Assembly (NCBI GenBank): GCA_018005585.1
Contig: JAGMZX010000001.1
Span: 27,077-70,995 of the forward strand
Length of the DNA stretch: 43,919 nucleotides
Direction: 5' to 3'
DNA from: Candidatus Hydrogenedentota bacterium
GTDB taxonomy: Bacteria > Hydrogenedentota > Hydrogenedentia > Hydrogenedentales > JAGMZX01
Shown: one piece after another, positions 25,843 to 33,850 of the stretch
How positions within the stretch are numbered: the first letter of the stretch is position 1
Layout: every line of letters starts with the position of its first letter
Program-made: the position numbers and the translations under genes
Notes under the pieces: generated by a model
Database searches by the model: none
The model's input: the letters and a program-made list of their open reading frames with translations, nothing else
What the model was told of the DNA's origin: nothing

Positions 25843-26730
25843 TCAGATCTGCGCGAGGCAGGCGAGCGTCGCGCGCAGCGTGTCCTCGTAATTGTCTGTT
25901 GAATGGCCGCATTCGAGAGCCACAAAACCCTCGTAGCGCGTCCGCGCGATCGTCTTGAAGATATTCACGTAATTGAGTTCGCCCGTGCCCGGTTCCTTGC
26001 GGCCGGGGTTGTCGGCGACGTGAAAATGGCCGATATTGCGGATATTCGACCGGAGATTGCGGATCACGTTGCCCTCGGTGATCTGCTGGTGATAGATGTC
26101 AAACAGCATCTTGACGCTGGGGCTGCCCACCGCCTCAATGATCTCCATGGCGTGGTCCGTGCGGCACACGAAATAGCCCTTGTGGTCGACCAGCGGGTTC
26201 AGCGCCTCGAGCACGAGCGTGACGCCGTTCGCCTCCGCGATGGGCGCGAGCCGCTTCAGGCACGTAATCACGTGCTGCGTCTGCTCCTCGCGCGGGATGT
26301 CGTCGCGCTCATTGCCGCTGAGCCCGACGAGCCGCTTGCAGTTCAGGCGCTTCGCCAATACAACCCGCTCCTCGAACTGCGCGACCACCTTGTCGTGGTC
26401 CGCCGGATTCACCATGCCGCCCGGCGCGATTGCGCCCGCGCCCACGATGCAACTGAGTTCGAGACCGAGCGCGTCCGCTTTCGCGCGGATCGCGTCGAAA
26501 TCGCCTTCGGGACCCAGCCACTCGTAGGCGGGCAGGCCCCACGCCGCGACATGGTCCAGCTTGTCCTCCGGCTTGTCGCCCGGGAACCAGTCCAGCGGCG
26601 CGGACATGCGCAGCTTCGCGCCCGCGAAGGGTTTGTCCCCCGGCGGCGCGGCAAGCACCGGAGCGCTCTTGCAGAAGGCGCTCCCAACGGTAGCCGCGGC
26701 ACACATGCTCACAAAAGTCCGGCGATTCAT
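25843..26730 (-). CDS. Tat-exported hydroxypyruvate-isomerase-like TIM-barrel protein
   Basis: The 295-residue protein has a short twin-arginine signal (MNRRTFVSMCAAATVGSAF) and an AP-endonuclease-2/xylose-isomerase-like barrel. The metal-binding acidic residues of the hydroxypyruvate isomerase group appear as the Glu in TLVLEALNP, the Asp in MLFDIYHQQ, the His in GHFHVADNPGR and the Glu in FVALECG. The start is the ATG with AAGGAG upstream; a longer frame adds no signal. Family members isomerise or epimerise sugars or small keto-acids, and exported forms of unknown substrate are common in Hydrogenedentota-like genomes. It is probably co-transcribed with the GH3-fold gene 10 bases downstream. 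Confidence 0.88.
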   Translation of the reverse strand: MNRRTFVSMCAAATVGSAFCKSAPVLAAPPGDKPFAGAKLRMSAPLDWFPGDKPEDKLDHVAAWGLPAYEWLGPEGDFDAIRAKADALGLELSCIVGAGAIAPGGMVNPADHDKVVAQFEERVVLAKRLNCKRLVGLSGNERDDIPREEQTQHVITCLKRLAPIAEANGVTLVLEALNPLVDHKGYFVCRTDHAMEIIEAVGSPSVKMLFDIYHQQITEGNVIRNLRSNIRNIGHFHVADNPGRKEPGTGELNYVNIFKTIARTRYEGFVALECGHSTDNYEDTLRATLACLAQI

Positions 26731-27005
26731 GGCGGTAGACTCCTTCGTTTGGCCGCCGAAGCGGGTATTCCTGGCGTTCACGACATGCGCGGGACTCGTC
26801 CCGCCTGTCTCGTTGCGATTCCTGTTCGATGCACATCGAAATGCTCGCCGCGAGCGCTTGATTGCGGTATTCGCGGGGTCCGTTCCCACGAACCGGCTCG
26901 ACACGTCCCGATGCGCAAAGCCGGCGAATCCTCAAGCATCGCATAATGGTACTTGCGCCACGTCCGTCTCGCAAGCTGCCTCCCTGCGGCGGGTCCACCG
27001 GCCGT

Positions 27006-28874
27006 CTATGCCTGCTCCTCCGGAAACGTCATGGCCATGGCGAATTCCAGGTCGAAATCCGGGTCGCGTGAAAGGTCCACGTGCCGCGTGCGCCGGGCAA
27101 GCTCCTCGGCGCGTTCGCGCGCGTCCGTCGAGAGCAACGCCCACCGCGCGCCGCTGAGCGACGCGTTGCCCACGTTGTGGATGCGGCTGCGGTCCACTTC
27201 GCCCGGGAGCAGGCCAATGCGTTGCGCGTTGCTGCGGCGAATAAAACTGCCGAACGCGCCCGCGACCCGAATGCGTTCCAGGTCCCGCGCGCCGATGCCC
27301 GCTTCCTTGAGCAGAATGCTGATTCCCGCGCGGATCGCCCCGCTCGCCAGCTGCAATTCCCGGATGTCCCGCTGTGTCAGCGCCACCGGGGCGGTGCCCT
27401 CCGCGAGGAGGAACGCCGGCTCGCCGCGCCGGTCGCGACGAATCCGCAGGCGCAGCGGCTCGGGCGTTCCGGGAGGCAATTCGTCCGCGTCGCGCAGCTT
27501 GCCCTGTGGCGCAACGATACCGCAACGCAGCATCTCCGCGACAGCGTCGATCAGCGCGCTGCCGCACAACCCGACCGGCGGCGCGTCGGCGATGACGCTG
27601 CACCGCACGTCCTCGTCCATGACGATTTTTTCGATCGCGCCAGCCGTGGCGCGCATGCCGCACGAGATACGCGCCCCCTCGAAAGCGGGCCCCGCCGCGG
27701 TCGAGGCGGCCCAGAGCCGGCCGTCATGCGCCAGGACGATTTCGCCGTTCGTGCCGATGTCGACCATCAAGGTAGGGCCGTCCTGTTCGTCAATGCGCGC
27801 GGCGAGCATGCCCGCTACGGTATCGCCGCCCACGAACCCGCCGATAACCGGAAACACATAAACCAGGCCGCGCGGGTGAATAGGCAGCCCCAGGTCCGCG
27901 GCGGAGAGGAGCAGGCCGCGCGCGAACACGGGCGTGAAGGGCACCTGCCCCAGCGCGGAAGGGTCCAGCCCGCAGAGCAGGTGCTCCATGGTCGTGTTGC
28001 CTGAGAACGTGACCTCGTAGATATGTTCCGCGCGCACCCCGGCGCGCCCGGACAGCTCCGCAATCATCCCCGCGATTTCCGCGGCCATCGCGTCGCGCAG
28101 GGCGTCCAGCCCCCCCGGCTTCTCCGTTGCGTACAGGATGCGTGAAAGCACGTCGTCCCCGTAACGGACCTGCGGATTCATGCGCGAAGCCACGGCCAGC
28201 TCCCGGCCCGTGGTCAGGTCGACAAGCACGCCAACCAGCGTAGTCGTGCCCACGTCAAACGCTACGCCGTGGCGCGAACCGGTCGTGTCGCCCGGCTCAA
28301 AATCGATGATGTGATGGCCGGTCAGCACGGCCGTGCCCCGGAAGCCGGCGCGGCGCAACTTGCAGGGCAGTTCGCGCAACAGGGACGCATCGGCCCGAAT
28401 ACGTCCCAAGTGCTGTTCGAGCCGCAGCAAATCCGGTTCGGCGGACGCGATCGTCGGCGCTTCGAGCACCACGTAGGCCTTGCGCACGGCGGGGTGCAGT
28501 TCAGCTCCTGCCGCCGTCTCGGTCGCGGTAAGAATCTGGTGCCGGCTGCCGAAGAGCGAAGTCTCGGGCACATACACGGTAGCGGGCGCATCCAGGTGCG
28601 TCTGACAGGCGAGCCGCCAGCCCTCCCGCAATTCCGCGGGTGAAAACACCCGCGCGTCCGCGGCGCCCGGCCGCGGCGCGCCCGCCACAAACTGCACGCG
28701 GCACTTGCCGCAGTTTCCGGTGCCGCCGCACGGCGTCTCAATGCTCAAACCGGCGCAAGCCGCTCCCTCGATCAGGCTGCTGCGCACGAGCACGGCGGTT
28801 TCGCGACCGTGCGGCTGAAACACCACGCGGACATGGCCGCCGGGCTCCTCTGCTGCCGGCTGTTCCCGCCTCAC
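27006..28874 (-). CDS. RACo-type corrinoid activation / ASKHA protein (DUF4445) with N-terminal [2Fe-2S] domain
   Basis: The 622-residue protein starts at GTG with GGGGAGGA 6 bases upstream. Residues about 14-105 form a plant-type [2Fe-2S] ferredoxin domain with ligands C49, C55 and C58 in PCGGTGNCGKC and C90 in RLACQ. After a linker, an ASKHA ATPase fold shows two phosphate-binding segments, AFDVGTTTLVGVLVD and LMVDIGTNGEIVL, and the conserved SGNTTMEHLL and GGFVGGDTVAG. This is the layout of reductive activators of corrinoid proteins, which return Co(II) to Co(I) using ATP. No corrinoid protein or methyltransferase gene is in the window, so the partner is elsewhere. A ferredoxin gene lies 89 bases upstream and probably supplies electrons. 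Confidence 0.92.
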   Translation of the reverse strand: MRREQPAAEEPGGHVRVVFQPHGRETAVLVRSSLIEGAACAGLSIETPCGGTGNCGKCRVQFVAGAPRPGAADARVFSPAELREGWRLACQTHLDAPATVYVPETSLFGSRHQILTATETAAGAELHPAVRKAYVVLEAPTIASAEPDLLRLEQHLGRIRADASLLRELPCKLRRAGFRGTAVLTGHHIIDFEPGDTTGSRHGVAFDVGTTTLVGVLVDLTTGRELAVASRMNPQVRYGDDVLSRILYATEKPGGLDALRDAMAAEIAGMIAELSGRAGVRAEHIYEVTFSGNTTMEHLLCGLDPSALGQVPFTPVFARGLLLSAADLGLPIHPRGLVYVFPVIGGFVGGDTVAGMLAARIDEQDGPTLMVDIGTNGEIVLAHDGRLWAASTAAGPAFEGARISCGMRATAGAIEKIVMDEDVRCSVIADAPPVGLCGSALIDAVAEMLRCGIVAPQGKLRDADELPPGTPEPLRLRIRRDRRGEPAFLLAEGTAPVALTQRDIRELQLASGAIRAGISILLKEAGIGARDLERIRVAGAFGSFIRRSNAQRIGLLPGEVDRSRIHNVGNASLSGARWALLSTDARERAEELARRTRHVDLSRDPDFDLEFAMAMTFPEEQA

Positions 28875-28963
28875 GTGAGTCCTCCCCTGCCCCGTGGAAT
28901 CAAAAGACCGCACGCGGCGGCGCCGCAGCGGCCTTTTCGGGTCTGTACACGCAGTTTCCGTGC

Positions 28964-29143
28964 TCAGGACGGAATGCTGATCGCCTCGCTCGGGCAGGCT
29001 TCCACGCATGCCGCACATTCATTGCACGTTTCCGGGTCCACGACGGCTTGCCCGTCGTCATTCAGTGTGATCGATTCGGTGGGGCACTCTTCCACGCACG
29101 CGGCGCAACCCGCGCAGAGGTCCGCATCTACTACCGCTGCCAC
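28964..29143 (-). CDS. 2[4Fe-4S] ferredoxin
   Basis: This 59-residue protein starts at GTG with AAAGGA 8 bases upstream. It has the full bacterial two-cluster pattern: C10-x2-C13-x2-C16-x3-C20-P and C40-x2-C43-x2-C46-x3-C50-P, in a duplicated CAACVE(E/A)CP arrangement. It is acidic, as expected for a low-potential electron carrier. It is easily missed because of its size and GTG start. It lies directly upstream of the RACo-like gene on the same strand, which makes it the obvious candidate electron donor to the [2Fe-2S] domain of that protein. Confidence 0.93.
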   Translation of the reverse strand: MAAVVDADLCAGCAACVEECPTESITLNDDGQAVVDPETCNECAACVEACPSEAISIPS

Positions 29144-29447
29144 AATACTATCCTTTCTCTTCTGCCCGCGCGTTCAACAACGCTCGCGGGTCTACTCCTG
29201 ATATTCACATGGCGGGGACAAGAAGCGTCCCCGCCACCTCCTCATCATAGCATCTTTTTCCGGCGGAATTCCTCTTTTTCTTGTTCCCCGGACGCGGGCC
29301 GGGGGCCGAAACCCCGGCACACTTTATTTCCGCCCCGGTTTTTCGGTAGAATAACACCACCCATCCGGTCAGTCCCCCATGCGCATAGCCGGGTGCAACG
29401 GCCAAGGGACTGTAAGAAAACGTATCAAACGACGGGAGTGCTCTATC
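29144..29447. other. Divergent intergenic region between ferredoxin and asd
   Basis: About 300 bases contain a perfect hairpin at 29210-29236, T-rich patches near 29250-29285 and the asd ribosome site (GGGAG near 29435). No gene was found and promoter boxes were not resolved. Confidence 0.5.
29210..29236. repeat. Perfect 10-bp inverted repeat (hairpin)
   Basis: TGGCGGGGAC (29210-29219) and GTCCCCGCCA (29227-29236) pair without mismatch around a 7-base loop. It stands between two divergent genes, so it is not an end-of-gene terminator. It may be a dispersed repeat, an operator or an attenuator. Confidence 0.5.
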
Positions 29448-30452
29448 ATGACACCGAAGACGGTCGCAGTCGCCGGGGCCACAGGCCTCGTAGGCCGGCA
29501 GATGCTCGAAATGCTCGAAGCGCGGGATTATCCGGTCAAGAGCCTCAAGCTCCTGGCTTCGGAACGCTCCAAAGGCCGCACGCTCACGTTCAAGGGCCAA
29601 GAACTCCCCGTCGAGGTACTGACCGAGGACTCCTTCAAGGACGTCGAGGTGGCGCTCTTCAGCGCGGGCGGCGGCACCAGCAAGAAATTCGCGCCGTGCG
29701 CCGCGAAGGCCGGCTGCGTCGTGGTGGACAATTCGAGCGCGTGGCGCATGGACGCCGAGGTGCCGCTGGTCGTTCCGGAAGTGAACCCAGGCGACGTGAA
29801 GTGGCACAAGGGCATCATTGCGAACCCGAACTGCTCGACGATCCAGATGGTCGTGGCGTTGAAACCGCTGCACGACGCCGCCCGCATCGAGCGCGTTGTC
29901 GTCTCGACGTACCAGGCGGTTTCCGGCGCGGGCAAGAGCGCGGTCGAGGAACTTAAAGCCCAGACGCGCGACATCCTGGACGGAAAGCCGGCGCGGCCCG
30001 CCGTGTTTCCGTATCAAATCGCGTTCAACTGCATCCCGCAGATCCCGCAGAGCGCGGCGTTCATCGAGAACGGCTACAGCACCGAAGAGATGAAGATGAT
30101 CAACGAGACCAAGAAGATCATGGGGGATGACAGCATCCGCGTGACGGCGACCACGGTGCGCGTGCCGGTGTTCAACGGGCACAGCGAGTCCGTCAACATT
30201 GAAACGGAAAAGAAACTGACCGCGGCCGAAGCGCGGGCACTGCTTGCCAAGGCGCCCGGCATCATCGTGCAGGACGACCTGGCGAGCCAGCTGTACCCGC
30301 TCGCGACGGCATCTTTGGGGCGCGGCGAGACCTTCGTCGGCCGCATCCGCGAGGACCTGTCGCACCCGCGCGGCCTCTGTTTCTGGGTGGTTTCGGACAA
30401 TCTGCTCAAAGGCGCCGCCCTGAATGCGGTGCAGATCGCGGAATTGTTATAA
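29448..30452 (+). CDS. asd: Aspartate-semialdehyde dehydrogenase
   Basis: The 334-residue enzyme reduces aspartyl phosphate to aspartate semialdehyde with NADPH, the branch point to lysine/diaminopimelate, threonine and methionine. The N-terminal Rossmann motif is VAGATGLVGRQML (8-20), the phosphate-binding region has FSAGGGTSKK, and the nucleophile is C129 in NPNCSTIQM. The proton-relay histidine is in FNGHSESV. Diaminopimelate supply fits a Gram-negative wall. The start was set at the ATG preceded by GGGAG; an upstream in-frame start lacks a site. It opens the plus-strand housekeeping block but is 205 bases from lpxA, so may be transcribed on its own. Confidence 0.96.
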   Translation: MTPKTVAVAGATGLVGRQMLEMLEARDYPVKSLKLLASERSKGRTLTFKGQELPVEVLTEDSFKDVEVALFSAGGGTSKKFAPCAAKAGCVVVDNSSAWRMDAEVPLVVPEVNPGDVKWHKGIIANPNCSTIQMVVALKPLHDAARIERVVVSTYQAVSGAGKSAVEELKAQTRDILDGKPARPAVFPYQIAFNCIPQIPQSAAFIENGYSTEEMKMINETKKIMGDDSIRVTATTVRVPVFNGHSESVNIETEKKLTAAEARALLAKAPGIIVQDDLASQLYPLATASLGRGETFVGRIREDLSHPRGLCFWVVSDNLLKGAALNAVQIAELL

Positions 30453-30657
30453 TTAACGGCGGCGTGACGGTGCGGCACGCCCGGGCGGGGCGCCCGCACC
30501 TTGGTTTCGCGTCCATTTTCAAGCGAATGGCTTGAATTTATGGCCTTGTTGTGTTATCTGGAGTGGCATTGCCCGCAGTTGTGCGGGCCCAACTCAGGTT
30601 CACGCCTCCTCGCCGTACCGATTGGGGGCCGGGGCGTCCTGCCTGTGGGAACACGAG

Positions 30658-31446
30658 ATGAACATCCATCCGACCGCCATTGTGCATCCCAAGGCGGAAC
30701 TGGCCGAAGACATAGAGGTCCAGGCCTTCAGCATCATCCATGAACACGTGCGCATCGGGCGCGGCACCGTGGTGGGGCCGCACTGCGTCATTACGGGCCG
30801 CACCGTCATCGGGGAAGACAACCGTTTCTTCAGCGGCGCCCAGATCGGCATCCTGTCGCAGGACCTCAAGCATAAGCCGGGCCTCGTCGGGCGCACGCAG
30901 ATCGGCGACGGCAACATGTTCCGGGAATTCGTGACCGTCAGCGCCAGCACGCTCGAACATGACGACGATGAGCAGCGCGTCACGGTCATCGGCGACCACT
31001 GCCTGTTCATGGCCTGCACGCACATCGGCCACGACTGCAAGCTGGGCAGCGGCGTCATCATGGCGAACAATTCGGCGCTGTCCGGGCACGTGCAGGTCCT
31101 GGACTACGTGACGCTGGGCGGCCTCGCGGGCGTGCATCAGTTCTGCCGCGTCGGCACGCAGGCGTTCATCGGCGGCATGTCGCGCATCAACATGGACGTG
31201 CCTCCCTACATGATCGCCGAGGGCCACCCGGCGCGCTGCTACGGCCCGAACGCGGTGGGCCTGAAGCGTCACGGCATCGACAAGGACGCGAGGGCGACGA
31301 TCAAGACCATGTATCGTATCTTGTATCGCTCCGGGCTGAACACGTCTCAGGCGCTGGAAGAGATCAAGAAATCCGTTCCCGACTGCGTCGAACGGCGCAC
31401 CTTGCTCACGTTTATCCAGGAATCCACGCGCGGCATTCTCAAGTAA
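30658..31446 (+). CDS. lpxA: UDP-N-acetylglucosamine (or GlcNAc3N) O/N-acyltransferase LpxA
   Basis: The 262-residue protein shows left-handed beta-helix hexapeptide repeats through residue about 190 and a helical C-terminus (DKDARATIKTMYRILYRSG). It performs the first step of lipid A synthesis, moving a hydroxyacyl chain from ACP to the 3-position of the UDP-sugar. H125 in THIGHDC coincides with the E. coli catalytic His125. The residue matching E. coli G173, the hydrocarbon ruler, is still Gly (G172 in IGGMS), which permits a long acyl chain; that is inference. The start is the ATG after GGGAACACGAG. The GnnA-like gene follows, so the substrate may be the 3-amino sugar. Confidence 0.95.
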   Translation: MNIHPTAIVHPKAELAEDIEVQAFSIIHEHVRIGRGTVVGPHCVITGRTVIGEDNRFFSGAQIGILSQDLKHKPGLVGRTQIGDGNMFREFVTVSASTLEHDDDEQRVTVIGDHCLFMACTHIGHDCKLGSGVIMANNSALSGHVQVLDYVTLGGLAGVHQFCRVGTQAFIGGMSRINMDVPPYMIAEGHPARCYGPNAVGLKRHGIDKDARATIKTMYRILYRSGLNTSQALEEIKKSVPDCVERRTLLTFIQESTRGILK

Positions 31447-31508
31447 TCGCGTGCGTCGCGACACGACGCCCGCGGCGGATTCGTAAAACACCATTGCGAG
31501 ACATGCAC

Positions 31509-32465
31509 ATGGCCGCTATACGCACAGGGGTCGTCGGGGTGGGGCACCTCGGCTATCACCACGCGCGGCTCTACGCCGCCCTGCCCGGAGCGGAACTTGC
31601 CGGCGTCGTCGACACGGACGAGGCCCGCCGCGTCCGCGCGGCGGAGGAATTCACCGTGCCCGGATTCAGCGACGTGCGGGGTCTGCTCGAACTGGGCGTC
31701 GACGCCGTGTCCGTGGCTACACCCACTACCGCGCACCATGACGTCGCAATCGACCTGCTGTGCAACGGCGTTCACGTGCTCGTCGAGAAACCGATAGCCG
31801 CGACCGTCTTCGAAGCGGAGACCATGGCCGCCGTAGCACGGGCGCACCACCGTGTATTGCAGGTGGGCCACGTCGAACGGTTCAATGGGGCGGTGCTTGC
31901 TCTGTTCAACGCCATCAAGCGGCCGCGGTTCATCGAGTGCCACCGGCTGAGCCCCTATCCGAAACGGAGCACCGACATTAGCGTCGTGCTCGACCTCATG
32001 ATCCACGACCTGGATATCGTGCTGGCTCTTGCGGGAACGGAAGCCACCCTGCTGGACGCGGTGGGCGTGCCCGTGTTTTCGGAGGAAGAGGACATCGCGA
32101 ACGTGCGGCTGCGCTTCGCCTCGGGCTGCGTCGCAAACCTGACCAGCAGCCGCGTCTCCGTCGAGCCCATGCGCAAGATCCGCATTTTCGAAGAGAATGC
32201 GTACGTTTCCACGAGTTACAGCGACCAAGAAGTGCTCGTGTACCGGCGAACACCGGAGCCTCTTCCGCCCGGCGCCAATCCGATGGAGCACATCAGCATC
32301 GAGCCGCTGCCGGTCCAGCGCGAAGAACCCCTGCGGCTTGAACTCGCGTCGTTCCTGGAATGCGTGCGCGGGAACAACCGGCCTGTCGTGTCAGCGGAAG
32401 ACGGCATCCGGGCGCTCAAACTCGCGCACGAAATCCTGGAGTGCATCCGAAAACAGCGAACCTGA
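31509..32465 (+). CDS. Gfo/Idh/MocA oxidoreductase of the lipid A cluster, GnnA-like
   Basis: The 318-residue cytoplasmic enzyme has a Rossmann motif GVVGVGHLGYHHA and the family E93-K94-P95. The segment HRLSPYPKRSTDISVVLDLMIHDLDI is typical of the version found between lpxA and lpxB. In Acidithiobacillus and Leptospira the related GnnA oxidises the 3-hydroxyl of UDP-GlcNAc, and the aminotransferase GnnB then makes UDP-GlcNAc3N for amide-linked lipid A. No GnnB-like aminotransferase is next to it here, so either gnnB is elsewhere or the enzyme does something else. The start at 31509 was preferred over 31503 because of GAG spacing. Confidence 0.8.
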   Translation: MAAIRTGVVGVGHLGYHHARLYAALPGAELAGVVDTDEARRVRAAEEFTVPGFSDVRGLLELGVDAVSVATPTTAHHDVAIDLLCNGVHVLVEKPIAATVFEAETMAAVARAHHRVLQVGHVERFNGAVLALFNAIKRPRFIECHRLSPYPKRSTDISVVLDLMIHDLDIVLALAGTEATLLDAVGVPVFSEEEDIANVRLRFASGCVANLTSSRVSVEPMRKIRIFEENAYVSTSYSDQEVLVYRRTPEPLPPGANPMEHISIEPLPVQREEPLRLELASFLECVRGNNRPVVSAEDGIRALKLAHEILECIRKQRT

Positions 32466-32695
32466 CGGATGAGTCCCCCAAGCATGAAGACAACGCCGAC
32501 AACCGACATATATCGCGTTGCGAGCCTTTCCGCATCTGTGCCCCGCCGGCCGCGTCGAACGTATATGAAGACTCTGGAACAGAGGCCCCATGCCGGTCTT
32601 GCGCAGGAAAGTCGCGAACCGTCAAATGGCGCCGGTTCTGTCCCACTCGTCCGACTCCGCGCGGGTCCGGCCCACCGAACAGGCGGTCTCTCCCC

Positions 32696-33811
32696 GTGAC
32701 CCGGCTCTTCTTCTCAGCCGGTGAAAGCTCCGGAGACGCCCACGGCGCGGTACTGATCCGCGCGTTGCGCGCGCAAGCGCCAAATATCGCGTGCGAGGGA
32801 CTGGGCGGCGCCGGCATGGCGGCCGCGGGCATGCAGTTGCGCCACGACCTGGCGCGTGAAGCGTTCATGGGCTTCTTCGAAGTGGCGCGCCATCTCCCGA
32901 AAATCCGGCGCATTTTCCTCGATACGGCGGCCTATTTGGAGCAATCGCGCCCCGACGCGCTGGTGCTCATCGACTATCCAGGGTTCAACATTCGCCTCGC
33001 GCAGCGCGCGCACGCGGCGGGCATCCCCGTCGTCTATTACGTCAGCCCGCAGGTCTGGGCCTGGAAAAAGAAGCGCATCCAGACCATCGCCAAGTGCGTG
33101 CGCCGCATGCTCGTCATTTTCCCCTTCGAGCAGCCGCTCTACCAGAGCGCGCGCGTAGACTGTGTCTACGTGGGCCACCCCCTGCTCGACCATATCGCCG
33201 CACACCGGCCGAAACAGCCCGCCGCCGGGCCGCCCTTGATCGGGCTGTTGCCGGGCAGCCGCGCACAGGAGATCGCGCGCCTGCTGCCCGTAATGATCGG
33301 CGTGGCGCGCGGCGTTCGCGAACGGCGCCCGGAAATGCGCTTCGCCGCGGCGGCCGTGAACGAGGAACGCGCCCGGCAGGTGCGCGAAATCGCAGCCGGC
33401 TTTCCGCTGGAGGTGAGCGTCGGCGGCATGTACGACCTGCTCGCCGAAGCCCGTTTCTGCATGGTCGCGTCGGGCACGGCCACGCTCGAGACGGCGCTGT
33501 TCGGCGTGCCGCTGGTGATTCTGTACCGGGTCAGTCCGCCCACGTATTGGCTTGCACGGCTGCTGGTGGACGTGGAGCACATCGGTATGGTAAACATTCT
33601 CGCGGGGAAGAGCCTTGTGCCGGAGTTTATCCAGCATGAAGCTTCCGCGGAGAAGATCCTGCCGCAGGCGCTCGAACTCATCGATGAGACACCCGCGCGG
33701 GCGCGGATGATCGACGCATTGCGCGACGTGCGCGAGCGCCTCGGCGCGGGCGGCGCATCAGAGCGCGCCGCGTCGGCGATACTTGAAGTGGCAAGAGCAT
33801 CTCGCCCGTAG
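32696..33811 (+). CDS. lpxB: Lipid-A-disaccharide synthase
   Basis: The 371-residue glycosyltransferase (GT19) joins UDP-2,3-diacylglucosamine to lipid X. I see the N-terminal FFSAGESSGDAHGA, then YYVSPQVWAWKKKR, VIFPFEQPLY, YVGHPLLDH, GLLPGSRAQEI and VASGTATLETALFG, all family hallmarks. The start is a GTG at 32696; the longer frame upstream has no family similarity. The 230 bases before it contain a 76-codon open frame whose stop overlaps this GTG (GTGA). polA follows after 39 bases. Confidence 0.95.
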   Translation: MTRLFFSAGESSGDAHGAVLIRALRAQAPNIACEGLGGAGMAAAGMQLRHDLAREAFMGFFEVARHLPKIRRIFLDTAAYLEQSRPDALVLIDYPGFNIRLAQRAHAAGIPVVYYVSPQVWAWKKKRIQTIAKCVRRMLVIFPFEQPLYQSARVDCVYVGHPLLDHIAAHRPKQPAAGPPLIGLLPGSRAQEIARLLPVMIGVARGVRERRPEMRFAAAAVNEERARQVREIAAGFPLEVSVGGMYDLLAEARFCMVASGTATLETALFGVPLVILYRVSPPTYWLARLLVDVEHIGMVNILAGKSLVPEFIQHEASAEKILPQALELIDETPARARMIDALRDVRERLGAGGASERAASAILEVARASRP

Positions 33812-33850
33812 CAAACGCGCGGCGCCCACGCTGCCCGGGAAAGGTCCGTG

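Noticed and set aside
30474-30504. GGTGCGG/CCGCACC stem after asd considered as a terminator
   Set aside because: The stem is short, the loop is long and no T-run follows.
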